Source: Thermocrinis ruber
GTDB lineage: Bacteria; Aquificota; Aquificia; Aquificales; Aquificaceae
Length of the DNA: 64,000 nt
Assembly: GCF_000512735.1 (NCBI RefSeq)
Contig: NZ_CP007028.1
Location: 1 to 64,000 of the forward strand
Reading direction: 5' to 3'
The notes beneath the pieces are model-generated. The model made no database searches, had not been told where the DNA came from, and saw only the letters and a program-made list of their open reading frames with translations. Each line of letters begins with the position of its first letter. The first letter of the stretch is position 1. Positions 1-7,815 of the stretch are shown here, piece after piece. A program made the position numbers and the translations under genes.

Positions 1-2
1 GA

Positions 3-24
3 AATTTCTTAACAATTTCTTAAC
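3..24. repeat. Tandem 11-bp repeat (two units) before dnaA
   Basis: The unit AATTTCTTAAC occurs twice back to back (3-13 and 14-24), directly upstream of dnaA and at the window edge, so more copies may lie outside. An 11-bp period is close to one helical turn. It could be an AT-rich unwinding or protein-binding element or part of the dnaA promoter; the sequence alone does not decide. Confidence 0.5.
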
Positions 25-60
25 AAAACCTCCTGCCATTCCCTTATGCTATTCCAAACC

Positions 61-1275
61 ATGGAAGGGGGTAGCTTCTTAAATCTCATAGAGAGCTTAG
101 ACAAGTTCGCAGTTGGAATCTTCAGACAGTTTCTAATAAGGGAGGATACAGATAAGATACTGATTCTGACTCCAAACGAAGAATACAAAAGGTGGGCTAT
201 TGCCTACCTTAGCACCCGCCTTAAGGGCTTTGGCAAAAAGGTAGTGGTAGAGTGCGAAGGAGAAAGAAAAGAGCAAAAGGAAATAGAAAGCCCAAAGGAC
301 AACCTCTTAGATAAATACACCTTTGAAAACTTTGTGGTAGGACCGTCCAACGAGCTCGCTTATAAGGTGTGCCTTGAGGTGACAAAAAACCCGGGCAAGC
401 TTTTTAATCCTCTCTTCATATACGGAAGGTCTGGTCTTGGAAAAACCCACCTTTTGCACGCCATTGGCAACCAGCTCAAAGCCCGGTATAGGGTGCTTTA
501 CATCCCCCTCATGGACTTCTCGGACAGCATGGTCAAGGCTTTCAAAGAAAACAGGGTGGAGGAGTTCAGGGAGAGGTTCTTTAATTTGGATGTTTTACTC
601 TTGGACGATGTGCAATTTTTGGTAGGCAAAGAGAGAACCCAAATTGAGCTCTTTAGAATTTACGAAAAGCTTCAGGCGGAGGAAAAGCAGATCGTCTTGG
701 TTAGCGACAGGCATCCCAGAGACCTGAAGGATGTTTCAGAGAGGCTCGTCAGCCGGTTCGAAAGTGGTTTGATCATAGAGATCGGTTTGGACGAGGAGAC
801 CAAAAGACGTATCATAAAACAAAAACTGATCCTTTACGGACTGCCCTTAGACCAAGAGACCATAGACTATGTCTTTGAAAACACCGGCTACAACGTTAGG
901 GAGATAGAGGGCTTTGTGAAAACCTTAAAGGTAAGTGGTATAAAAAGGCTTCCAAAGTCTGAGGAGTTAGACAAAGAAAAAAAGGTTCAGTTGATAATCA
1001 ACACGGTGGCAAAGGGCTTTAAGCTAAACCCAGAGCTATTAAAAAAGGATACCAAAGAGAGAAGGATGATAAACGCCAGACATATAGCCATGTTTCTGTG
1101 TAAAACCATTCTAAACCTACCCTACTCTCAGATTGGTGAGTTCTTTGGCAAAAAGGACCACACCGCAGTTATGTACGCGGTAAAAAAGGTGGAGCAAAGA
1201 TGCAGGGAGGACAGGAAGTTTATGTACATGGTCTCCTTTTTTGAAAAGAGCATCAGAAAAAGCTTGGGCTTATAA
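61..1275 (+). CDS. dnaA: Chromosomal replication initiator DnaA
   Basis: AAA+ ATPase that binds origin DnaA boxes and melts the origin. Walker A (GRSGLGKTH) lies near residue 122, Walker B (LLLDDVQF) near 179, a sensor segment (SDRHPRDL) follows, and the C-terminal domain IV carries the DnaA-box-binding signature DHTAVMYAVKKVE near 367. The 404 aa length fits Aquificales DnaA, which has a short N-terminal region. I chose ATG 61 over ATG 46 because 46 sits inside a -10-like TATGCT (45-50); neither has a clear Shine-Dalgarno. tatB follows after 9 bp. No cluster of DnaA boxes is visible around it, so its position does not show that the origin is here. Confidence 0.93.
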   Translation: MEGGSFLNLIESLDKFAVGIFRQFLIREDTDKILILTPNEEYKRWAIAYLSTRLKGFGKKVVVECEGERKEQKEIESPKDNLLDKYTFENFVVGPSNELAYKVCLEVTKNPGKLFNPLFIYGRSGLGKTHLLHAIGNQLKARYRVLYIPLMDFSDSMVKAFKENRVEEFRERFFNLDVLLLDDVQFLVGKERTQIELFRIYEKLQAEEKQIVLVSDRHPRDLKDVSERLVSRFESGLIIEIGLDEETKRRIIKQKLILYGLPLDQETIDYVFENTGYNVREIEGFVKTLKVSGIKRLPKSEELDKEKKVQLIINTVAKGFKLNPELLKKDTKERRMINARHIAMFLCKTILNLPYSQIGEFFGKKDHTAVMYAVKKVEQRCREDRKFMYMVSFFEKSIRKSLGL

Positions 1276-1284
1276 TAATCCCAA

Positions 1285-1644
1285 ATGGACTTTCCTGAGT
1301 TAATTCTGATCCTTTTGGTAGCTTTGATTGTCTTGGGACCAGAAAAGACCATAGAACTGGCGGGAAAGCTGGGAGAACTGCTCAGAAAGGTAAGGGAAAC
1401 TTGGGATGAGCTCAGATATCAGATGTATTTAGAGGAGATTAACAGAAAGGTTATGGAAGAATCCAAAAACTTAGAAGAGGAGGCTAAAACTGAAGAAGTG
1501 TTAGAGGAAACCATGAAGCTTACAGAAGAGTCCAATAGCTTGGAGGAAGAGACTAAAACTGAAGAGGTGTTAGAGGATGGGTCAAGAACTTCCCAAGATG
1601 CCGCTGACGGAACATCTGAGGGAACTAAGACAAAGGCTGATTAA
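1285..1644 (+). CDS. tatB: Sec-independent translocase subunit TatA/TatB-type
   Basis: Single N-terminal membrane helix followed by the TatA/B signature (ALIVLGPEKTIELAGKLGELLR) and an acidic, charged helical tail; 119 aa. It works with TatC to export folded, often cofactor-bearing proteins. tatC follows and overlaps it by 68 bp, which supports the Tat assignment; whether it acts as TatA or TatB cannot be settled from sequence, and the FPE/GPE hinge fits TatB. The tail contains a 23-residue near-duplication (about residues 59-75 and 82-98) encoded by a 69-bp-offset direct repeat, probably lengthening a coiled or disordered segment. Confidence 0.85.
   Translation: MDFPELILILLVALIVLGPEKTIELAGKLGELLRKVRETWDELRYQMYLEEINRKVMEESKNLEEEAKTEEVLEETMKLTEESNSLEEETKTEEVLEDGSRTSQDAADGTSEGTKTKAD
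1459..1578 (+). repeat. Internal direct repeat in tatB tail
   Basis: Copies begin at 1459 and 1528 (offset 69 bp, 23 codons). Both encode ES-x-x-LEEE-x-KTEEVLE. The copies differ mainly at silent or conservative positions, so the duplication is not brand new. The second copy runs into the start region of tatC. Confidence 0.7.
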
Positions 1645-2335
1645 GTCCGTTGTAGCCTTTTTGGTTGCCACTGGCGCAGCCTTCTACTTAGCCCAGTATA
1701 TTTTTGAAGTGCTAAAGGAGCCTGTAAAGAGGGCCTACCCTCAGGTCCAGCTCATAACCCTTTCCCCCACAGAGCCTCTCTTCATACTCATAAAGATTTC
1801 GGTGGTTTTTGGCTTTATTCTCTCCTCTCCTGTTATCCTCTATCAGCTTTGGAAGTTTGTGGAGCCAGCCCTTTATCCTCATGAGAAAAGGTTGGTGATC
1901 CCTATAACCCTCTTTTCTATCATACTCTTTCTTTTGGGTGTAAGCTTTGCCTACTTTTTGGTGATGCCCATAGCCCTAAAGTTTTTAATAGGCATAGGCT
2001 TTTCCCAATTGCAGGCTACTCCCTACCTTTCGGTAAATCTTTATGTGTCCTTCTTGCTAAAGATGATCGTGGGCTTTGGTTTGGCTTTTCAGTTGCCAAT
2101 TGTTCTGTACCTTTTGCAGAGGGCGGGCATAGTTTCCGAACAGCAATTAAAAGCCTTCAGAAAATACTTTATAGTCATAGCCTTTGTGATAGGCGCCTTT
2201 ATAGCTCCAGATGCCACCACCCAAGTGCTTATGGCTATACCCCTCATATTGCTTTATGAAATTTCTCTCATCTTTGGGAAGCTGGGGAGGAGAAAAAAGG
2301 AAACCTCCATAGAGCAGGTAAAGGAGAATGTTTAA
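1577..2335 (+). CDS. tatC: Sec-independent protein translocase TatC
   Basis: Polytopic inner-membrane receptor of the twin-arginine pathway. The N-terminal TatC signature PLTEHLRELRQRL is present, followed by about six hydrophobic segments and conserved FEPL-like and P-rich loops (FVEPALYPHEKR). Length of 252 aa is usual. The start lies inside tatB (ATG 1577; an alternative ATG at 1598 gives 245 aa), so the two are probably translationally coupled. tyrA overlaps its 3' end by 8 bp, placing an amino-acid enzyme in the same transcription unit. Confidence 0.93.
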   Translation: MGQELPKMPLTEHLRELRQRLIKSVVAFLVATGAAFYLAQYIFEVLKEPVKRAYPQVQLITLSPTEPLFILIKISVVFGFILSSPVILYQLWKFVEPALYPHEKRLVIPITLFSIILFLLGVSFAYFLVMPIALKFLIGIGFSQLQATPYLSVNLYVSFLLKMIVGFGLAFQLPIVLYLLQRAGIVSEQQLKAFRKYFIVIAFVIGAFIAPDATTQVLMAIPLILLYEISLIFGKLGRRKKETSIEQVKENV

Positions 2336-3179
2336 GAGAGTTGCCATCGTGGGCGTGGGCTTTATGGGAGGTTCCTTTTCCCTCGCGGTGAAATCCCGCC
2401 TTGGCTGTTCAACCTTTGGCATGGACATAAACCCCGAGGCAATAAAAAGGGGAAAGGAGCTTGGAGTGATAGATGAGGGTTCCACTCAAATGTTAGCCCT
2501 AAGAGACTTTGAGCCAGATCTTGTGGTGCTGGCGGTACCCGTGGGAGCCTTTGAACAGGTTGCCAGAGGACTAAAAGAGGTGCTTGATGAGAAAGTCCTA
2601 ATCACAGACCTTGGTAGTGTGAAGGGCAGGCTCGTGTATATGATGGAGGATTTCTTTGGTGGGTATTTTGTGGGAGGGCATCCTATAGCGGGCACAGAAA
2701 AGTCCGGCGTCCAATACAGCAACCCAGAGCTCTTTAAAAACAAAAGGGTAGTTTTAACACCCACACAGAGAACGGACCGGTTAGCCCTCCAAAAGGTCAA
2801 GTTCATGTGGGAAAGGCTTGACGCCTTTGTAGAATTCATGGATCCCTTTGTTCATGATGTGGTTTTTGGTGCGGTTTCCCATCTTCCTCACGCAGTAGCC
2901 TTTGCCCTTATGGACGCCATGGAAAAGCTAAGCAAAAAAACAAACATAGACCTTTTTCTATACCCCGGCGGTGGCTTTAAGGACTTTACCCGTATTGCCG
3001 CCTCGGACCCTGTAATGTGGAGGGACATATTTTTGGAAAACAGGGAGAACCTGCTTTGGGCAATAGAGGAGTTTATCCAATCCTTGGAGAAACTAAAAGG
3101 GCTTATAGAGAACGAAAAGAAGGAAGAACTCATAGAATATCTCCAGCGTGCCCGGGAACACAGGCTAAGAATAGACTAA
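2328..3179 (+). CDS. tyrA: Prephenate/arogenate dehydrogenase
   Basis: Oxidative decarboxylation of prephenate (or arogenate) in tyrosine synthesis. An N-terminal Rossmann motif GVGFMGGS binds NAD(P); the catalytic-domain signature GGHPIAGTEKSG with its His and the SHLPHAVA segment are visible. 283 aa, without a fused chorismate mutase or ACT domain, close to the well-studied Aquifex enzyme in type. It overlaps tatC by 8 bp and runs 15 bp into the convergent deacetylase gene on the other strand. Confidence 0.92.
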   Translation: MFKRVAIVGVGFMGGSFSLAVKSRLGCSTFGMDINPEAIKRGKELGVIDEGSTQMLALRDFEPDLVVLAVPVGAFEQVARGLKEVLDEKVLITDLGSVKGRLVYMMEDFFGGYFVGGHPIAGTEKSGVQYSNPELFKNKRVVLTPTQRTDRLALQKVKFMWERLDAFVEFMDPFVHDVVFGAVSHLPHAVAFALMDAMEKLSKKTNIDLFLYPGGGFKDFTRIAASDPVMWRDIFLENRENLLWAIEEFIQSLEKLKGLIENEKKEELIEYLQRAREHRLRID

Positions 3180-4301
3180 AGCCCTTGCTTTCTCAAGAAT
3201 ATCTTTTACTTCCTGCCTCACTTCTCCTTCCCTTGGCTCATCCAAGAGCCTTTCAAACATGTAGCTTTTGTCCTCTTCTTCAAACTCTTCAAAATCCACC
3301 TTTAAAAGCACCTCCTTTGCCTTTGGAGTTAAAAACTTTGGAATTTCCCTTTGGGAGAGCTCGCACCAGATCAGTGCCCAAGCCCTCGCCAAGGCTATGG
3401 GATGATAGCCACCCCCACCTAAATAAATGCCCTCTCCAAAAGCGTCTTTTACCAACCTAAAAGCCCTCAAAAACCCCCAGTTGGAGAGCTCAAACTTTGA
3501 AAGATAGTCCTCTTTGAGGGTATCTGTCCCCAGCTGGAGCACGTATACCTCCGGTTCAAAGATATCCTTTACTATATCAATGGCTTTTTCTAAAGCGTAC
3601 AAAAACTCACTGTCGTTGATGCCTTTGGGCAGTGGGATGTTCAGATTGTAGCCCTTTCCTTTGCCTCTGCCTCTTTCCTCCAAAAAGCCCCTGTTAAAAG
3701 GAAAGGCATACTCAGGAGACTGATGAAGGGAAAGGACAAAAACCTCGTCATCCTCGTAAAAGCCATCCTGCACACCATCGCAGTGATGGGCATCTAAGTC
3801 TATGTAAAGGATTTTGCGGTAGCCTTTCTGTTTTAGGTAGTTTATTGCCACTGCCGGATCGTTGATAAAGCAAAAGCCATTGGCCCTGCTTGGGTAGGCG
3901 TGATGCATACCACCCGCCGGGTTGAAGGCTAAATTGCCCTCCAAAAAGAGCTGGACCGCCTGCACCGAAGAACCAGTGGCAAGCAAAGAACCCTTCCACA
4001 TGGCGGGAGAAACTGGGTTTTCAATGGTTCCAATATGGAATCTCTCCCTTACTTCTTTACTCACCCTACCCTCCTGGTCTGCCCTCTGGAGGGCTAAAAG
4101 ATATTCCTCTTCGTGAAAGAGCGTGAGTTCCTCCCACTGGGCGGGTCTACTCTCCACCCATTCCCCATCTTCCAAAAGCTCCATAGCCTTCAAAAACTCC
4201 AAAAGAAGGCTGACTCTGGGGATCCTAAGGGGATGGTTTGGAGTGTATCTTAGCTTTCTATAAGAGTAGCTGGCAATGAGCTTGGCAGAGTGCTTTACCA
4301 C
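3165..4301 (-). CDS. acuC: Histone-deacetylase-like (AcuC/HDLP) amidohydrolase
   Basis: Zn-dependent deacetylase of the arginase/deacetylase fold. Metal ligands are visible in LYIDLDAHHCDG, the active-site His pair in GGMHHAY, and the Gly-rich GGGGYHP loop. It closely resembles the Aquifex HDLP protein that served as a structural model for eukaryotic HDACs. The frame is open up to 4391, but GTG at 4301 gives 378 aa with an N-terminus aligned to HDLP (KLIASYSYRKLRY), and that GTG overlaps the nrdB stop codon as GTGGTAA. Substrate unknown; acetoin metabolism (acuABC) is not evident nearby, so protein or polyamine deacetylation are alternatives. Confidence 0.88.
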   Translation of the reverse strand: MVKHSAKLIASYSYRKLRYTPNHPLRIPRVSLLLEFLKAMELLEDGEWVESRPAQWEELTLFHEEEYLLALQRADQEGRVSKEVRERFHIGTIENPVSPAMWKGSLLATGSSVQAVQLFLEGNLAFNPAGGMHHAYPSRANGFCFINDPAVAINYLKQKGYRKILYIDLDAHHCDGVQDGFYEDDEVFVLSLHQSPEYAFPFNRGFLEERGRGKGKGYNLNIPLPKGINDSEFLYALEKAIDIVKDIFEPEVYVLQLGTDTLKEDYLSKFELSNWGFLRAFRLVKDAFGEGIYLGGGGYHPIALARAWALIWCELSQREIPKFLTPKAKEVLLKVDFEEFEEEDKSYMFERLLDEPREGEVRQEVKDILEKARALVYS

Positions 4302-5323
4302 TTTAGTTCGCTTCTTTTGGCGTAGGTTTGAGGCTTTGCTTGGAAGAAGTCTGTTTTTGTATCGTTTATGGTCCTGAACTGGTCTATCCACTTCATGGGG
4401 TTTTCTGTAACCTCCGGATAAAGGGGCTCATAGCCTATCTGAGTGAGCCTGAGGTTGGCAAGATACTTTATATACCTTTCAATGAGCTTGTCGTTTAGCC
4501 CAAGGATTTGGTTGTTGGTAACATACTTGCCCCATTCTATTTCCTTTTCGGTGGCAAACTTGAAAAACTCATAGACCCACTTGTTGATCTCGGGTGTAAA
4601 TAGGTCAGGCTGTTCCTCCTTGAGGGTATTTATTATGTTCCTAAAGAGCGTCACGTGAGTCAGCTCATCCCTGTTGATGTATTTGATCTGCTGGACGGTG
4701 TTTAGCATCTTCCCCTGCCTGCCAAGGGTGTAAAAGAAGGCAAAGCCCGAATAAAAGTACAGGCTCTCCAAGACATAGTTTCCAAAGACAGCCTTTATAA
4801 AGTTCTCCTCGGTGGGATTTTTTATAAACTCGTTGTAAACTTCAGCTACTACCTTGTTTCTTTCCATAAGCTTTTCGTCCTGACGCCAGTAGTTGTAGAT
4901 TTCGTCCGCCTTGGTAGGCTCCACGACGCTCTCAAGGATGAACTGGTAAGAGTAAGAGTGCAGTGCCTCTTGGAACTCCTGAGAGGTAATTGCCATAACC
5001 AACTCCGGTGCAGTCAAATACCGGGCAAACTCCTTTAGCATATTAACCTGATAGGAATCCAAGGCTATCAAAAAGCTGATAACAAGCTCGTAGGCTCTCC
5101 GCTCATGCTCGGACAAAAGCCTCTCATACTGCTTTTTGTCCTCTAGCATCGGAATTTCTTCCGGGATCCAAAAGTTGGTAAAGCCCATAGTCTTGTATAG
5201 GTCAAAAGCCCACTGATATTTGACGTTGTTAAGTTCCATAATGTTGGTGGGGTTACCAAAGACTATCTTTCTCTTGCTTGGCTCTCTGTCTCCCTCTGGG
5301 TTGAAAATAAGTACCCTTTCCAT
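4295..5323 (-). CDS. nrdB: Ribonucleotide reductase beta (radical) subunit
   Basis: Class I ribonucleotide reductase small subunit, which houses the di-metal/tyrosyl-radical cofactor. Metal ligands are recognisable: Asp about 89 (ALDSYQ), Glu119 and His122 (EALH), a Glu in GNYVLESLYF, and EXXH in NRDELTH. Tyr126, four residues after His122, matches the radical Tyr. ATG 5323 (342 aa) is preferred over an ATG 21 bp upstream because a TATAAT box (5336-5331 on this strand) lies 7 bp before it. The catalytic alpha subunit is not in the window. The 3' end overlaps the deacetylase start. Confidence 0.9.
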   Translation of the reverse strand: MERVLIFNPEGDREPSKRKIVFGNPTNIMELNNVKYQWAFDLYKTMGFTNFWIPEEIPMLEDKKQYERLLSEHERRAYELVISFLIALDSYQVNMLKEFARYLTAPELVMAITSQEFQEALHSYSYQFILESVVEPTKADEIYNYWRQDEKLMERNKVVAEVYNEFIKNPTEENFIKAVFGNYVLESLYFYSGFAFFYTLGRQGKMLNTVQQIKYINRDELTHVTLFRNIINTLKEEQPDLFTPEINKWVYEFFKFATEKEIEWGKYVTNNQILGLNDKLIERYIKYLANLRLTQIGYEPLYPEVTENPMKWIDQFRTINDTKTDFFQAKPQTYAKRSELKW

Positions 5324-5326
5324 GGG

Positions 5327-5336
5327 TATAATTATA
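5327..5336. promoter_or_regulatory. Palindromic TATAATTATA: back-to-back -10 boxes of nrdB and cutA
   Basis: Only 19 bp separate the divergent starts of nrdB (5323) and cutA (5343). The 10-bp palindrome TATAATTATA supplies a perfect TATAAT to each strand: 7 bp before the nrdB ATG and 10 bp before the cutA ATG. The -35 elements would have to lie within the opposite gene and are not convincing. Confidence 0.6.
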
Positions 5337-5342
5337 TAAGCC

Positions 5343-5663
5343 ATGGACTGGAAACATGTAGTGGTCTTGATAACAATTCCTACGGATAAAGGCTTAGAAC
5401 TCGCAGACTACATTGTGAAAAATAAGCTGGGTGCCTGTGTCAATGTGGTGCCGGAGGTAAATTCCATCTACTGGTGGAAGGGAAACATTGAAAGGGACAA
5501 AGAGAGCCTGCTGATGATAAAAACTTCTCTCCAAAAGTTGGAAGAGCTTATAAAAGAAGTAAAGAGTGTCCATCCCTACACGGTTCCCGAGATCATAGCC
5601 CTCCCCATTCTGGGAGGAAACGAAGATTACCTTAGATGGATAGACGATAGCCTTGGGCTATAG
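5343..5663 (+). CDS. cutA: Divalent-cation tolerance protein CutA
   Basis: Small trimeric ferredoxin-fold cytoplasmic protein of the CutA1 family, linked to copper and other metal tolerance, with very stable homologues in thermophiles. Signature segments GACVNVVPEVNSIYWWKG and HPYTVPEIIALPI are present; 106 aa is the normal length. No Shine-Dalgarno; a -10 box lies 10 bp before the ATG, so the mRNA is probably near-leaderless. Its last 32 bp overlap the convergent trpG. Confidence 0.93.
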   Translation: MDWKHVVVLITIPTDKGLELADYIVKNKLGACVNVVPEVNSIYWWKGNIERDKESLLMIKTSLQKLEELIKEVKSVHPYTVPEIIALPILGGNEDYLRWIDDSLGL

Positions 5664-6225
5664 TTAAGAAGTTTTTCAAAATATCCATCCCGGCTTCCGA
5701 AAGCACTGATTCTGGATGAAACTGCACTCCAAAGACCGGGTACTCTGTATGCTGGATTGCCATAACCTCGTCGTCCTCCTCAGAGCGGGCGGTTACCTTG
5801 AGAAAGGGCGGTAGGGTGCGCTCGTCTATGACCAGAGAGTGGTATCTAACTGCAGTAAAGGGATTGGGAATGCCAGAGAATATACCCTCTCCTGTGTGAG
5901 TAATGAGAGAGGTCTTTCCGTGCATTAGCCTTTTTGCCCGGACTATGTTTGCCCCAAAGGCATAACCGATGGACTGATGCCCCAAGCAAACGCCCAATAT
6001 GGGATAATCTCTGTATAGCTCCTGGACTACCTTCACTGAAATGCCCGCCTCCTTTGGACTGCAGGGACCGGGGGATATAACGATGGCATCGGGGTATAAC
6101 TCTCTGATCTCCTCAATGGTAGTTTGGTCGTTTCTCTTTACCACCACCTCTGCACCGAGGATTTGAAAATACTGCACCAGGTTGTAGGTAAAGGAGTCGT
6201 AGTTGTCAATCATAAAAACCTTCAT
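5632..6225 (-). CDS. trpG: Anthranilate/aminodeoxychorismate synthase glutamine amidotransferase
   Basis: Class I glutamine amidotransferase that feeds ammonia to the chorismate-using partner for tryptophan or folate synthesis. N-terminal MIDNYDSFTYNLVQY, nucleophile Cys80 in LGVCLGHQ, and the His-x-Glu pair in VQFHPES complete the triad; 197 aa. The start at 6225 (ATG) overlaps the ispH stop as ATGA, so the open frame upstream to 6324 is not used. The synthase subunit is not nearby, so TrpG versus PabA is unresolved; many thermophiles use one protein for both. Confidence 0.92.
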   Translation of the reverse strand: MKVFMIDNYDSFTYNLVQYFQILGAEVVVKRNDQTTIEEIRELYPDAIVISPGPCSPKEAGISVKVVQELYRDYPILGVCLGHQSIGYAFGANIVRAKRLMHGKTSLITHTGEGIFSGIPNPFTAVRYHSLVIDERTLPPFLKVTARSEEDDEVMAIQHTEYPVFGVQFHPESVLSEAGMDILKNFLTIAQGYRLSI

Positions 6226-7079
6226 GATAAAAGCTCTTGAATCTTGCTTTTTACCTGCTCTATAATCCAGTCTGGTGTGGATGCACCGGCGGTTATACCC
6301 ACCCTTTGGACTCCCACAAACCATTCGGGCTTTAGCTCCTCTGCAGTCTCTACGTGATAGCTCCTTGGGTTCAAAGAGGAGGATATTTGATAAAGCCTAC
6401 GGGTGTTTCCACTGTTTTTACCACCCACTATGATCATCACATCCACCTTCCCTGCCAACTCATAAACATCCTCCTGCCTTTCGGAAGTGGCGTTGCAGAT
6501 GGTGTTTATGACCTTTAGCTCCTTTACCCATAGGGCAAGCTCACCTACTACCTCTTTGAAGAACTGCTCGCTTTGGGTAGTCTGGGCAACCACACCAACC
6601 CTCTCCAGGTTTTTGAGCTTTTCCAAGTCCTCTTTCTTTTCCACTACTACGCCTGTGCCACCCGCCTCTTGCAAATACCCAAGTGTGCCAATAACCTCCG
6701 GATGGTCCCTTTCTCCCACCAGTACCACAAAGTAGCCCTCTTGCACAAGCTTTTCCACAGCCTGATGCACTGCCTTCACATAGGGACAGGTGGCATCCAC
6801 AAGCCTTAGGCCCTTTTGCAAAAGTTCCCTTTCCTTCTGGGGTGGTATTCCGTGGGAGCGGATGATCACCGTGTCTCCCTCTTTGGCGTCCTCTTCTGAG
6901 GCCATAACTTCAATGCCTAAACCCCTCAGCCTTTGGACCTCTTGAGGGTTGTGAATGAGGGGTCCCATAGACCATATCCTCTTGCCACCCTTTTCTGCAG
7001 AAACCTTTTCTGCGAGGGCTATTGCCCTCCTAACTCCGAAGCAAAAGCCTGCGTGGGGTGCAACTATAATCTCAGCCAT
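6222..7079 (-). CDS. ispH: 4-hydroxy-3-methylbut-2-enyl diphosphate reductase
   Basis: Last enzyme of the MEP isoprenoid pathway, converting HMBPP to IPP and DMAPP with a [4Fe-4S] cluster. Three cluster Cys are visible: Cys13 (GFCFGVRRAI), Cys98 (DATCPY) and Cys195 (ICNATSERQ). Conserved His42, His75 and His126 and the Glu of DHPE are present. 285 aa, complete. The start overlaps sfsA by 8 bp and the end overlaps trpG by 4 bp, so it is the middle gene of a three-gene operon. Confidence 0.95.
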   Translation of the reverse strand: MAEIIVAPHAGFCFGVRRAIALAEKVSAEKGGKRIWSMGPLIHNPQEVQRLRGLGIEVMASEEDAKEGDTVIIRSHGIPPQKERELLQKGLRLVDATCPYVKAVHQAVEKLVQEGYFVVLVGERDHPEVIGTLGYLQEAGGTGVVVEKKEDLEKLKNLERVGVVAQTTQSEQFFKEVVGELALWVKELKVINTICNATSERQEDVYELAGKVDVMIIVGGKNSGNTRRLYQISSSLNPRSYHVETAEELKPEWFVGVQRVGITAGASTPDWIIEQVKSKIQELLS

Positions 7080-7722
7080 CTTTTAAAAATATAACCTCTA
7101 TCTCCCTGCTTATGCTGATTTCTCTCAGGCTAACATTGCACAGAAAAGCTTTAACCGTTAGCCCTCTGTTGTAGAATTCTTGGACCGCCTCCGAGAAAGG
7201 TTTATCCACTTTGTAGTTTGGAGAGAAGACTAAGGCATCTTCCCTTTGCACCACAAAAATTAGCTGAGGTTCAAAGCCCTGCTCAGAAAGTTCTATGAGT
7301 TTTTGTATGTGCCTTCTTCCTCTCTCGGTAGGTGCGTCCGGAAAGAGGGCTACGCCATCTTCTACCAAATTCACAGACTTTGTTTCCACCACCCTGCTGT
7401 CATACATGAGGTCAAAGCGATGCTTTTCAAACTTGGGCTCAAACCTAACGGGCAAATTCAAAAACTCTGCATACAGCTTTGGGGTGATTGTAGAGTCTAT
7501 GCAAACTAGTGAACTTCCCATATCCACCAAGAGCACTTCAAAGGGATACTTCCCCGAATTCTTTTCCTTCAAAAAGACCGTGTTGCCCGGCTTTAAAAGC
7601 TCCGTCAGCCTCCCCGTGTTTCTTATGTGTGCAAAAACTCTTTTGCCCTCGATGGATACCTCTCCCACAAACCTGTTTAACCTTCTTAAGAACTTTGCCG
7701 GGATCAACTCTGGGAATTTCAT
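7072..7722 (-). CDS. sfsA: SfsA-family DNA-binding/nuclease-like protein
   Basis: Resembles the SfsA (sugar fermentation stimulation) family: an N-terminal OB-like part (HIRNTGRLTELL) and a C-terminal nuclease-like core with DLMYDSRVVETKSVNLVEDGVALFPDAPTERGRRH (shown in parts: DSR, ETKSVNL, FPDAPTERG). The true biochemical role of the family is unsettled; a nuclease-like activity is inferred from fold. ATG 7722 (216 aa) is preferred to the longer frame from 7758, because the upstream 36 bp hold a GC-rich hairpin. First gene of sfsA-ispH-trpG, with its own promoter about 90 bp upstream. Confidence 0.82.
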   Translation of the reverse strand: MKFPELIPAKFLRRLNRFVGEVSIEGKRVFAHIRNTGRLTELLKPGNTVFLKEKNSGKYPFEVLLVDMGSSLVCIDSTITPKLYAEFLNLPVRFEPKFEKHRFDLMYDSRVVETKSVNLVEDGVALFPDAPTERGRRHIQKLIELSEQGFEPQLIFVVQREDALVFSPNYKVDKPFSEAVQEFYNRGLTVKAFLCNVSLREISISREIEVIFLKDG

Positions 7723-7732
7723 TTTTACAAAG

Positions 7733-7752
7733 GCCCCACCTGGCGGTGGGGC
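7733..7752 (-). promoter_or_regulatory. Perfect 8-bp GC-rich hairpin in the sfsA leader
   Basis: GCCCCACC and GGTGGGGC pair perfectly around a 4-nt loop, ending 10 bp before the sfsA start. No U-run follows, so it is a poor intrinsic terminator for recG; it could be a leader structure limiting sfsA translation. Confidence 0.6.
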
Positions 7753-7762
7753 AAACAAATTT

Positions 7763-7780
7763 GGGGAGGGAGGGGGAGGG
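7763..7780 (+). other. G-quadruplex-forming run with 1-nt loops
   Basis: Four G-runs (4, 3, 5 and 3 G) separated by single A residues lie on the + strand, the template strand for the minus-strand sfsA transcript. Single-nucleotide loops predict a very stable quadruplex. It lies between the sfsA promoter and start codon. Confidence 0.65.
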
Positions 7781-7815
7781 AGTTTCTAATCCCCAAACTC
7801 CAATTTACATCTATC

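Noticed and set aside
1-1275. dnaA region as replication origin
   Set aside because: No cluster of DnaA boxes, no dnaN or gyrB neighbour and only 60 bp upstream visible.
7733-7752. Hairpin as an intrinsic terminator for recG
   Set aside because: Strong stem but no following U-run, and the sfsA start codon is only 10 bp away.
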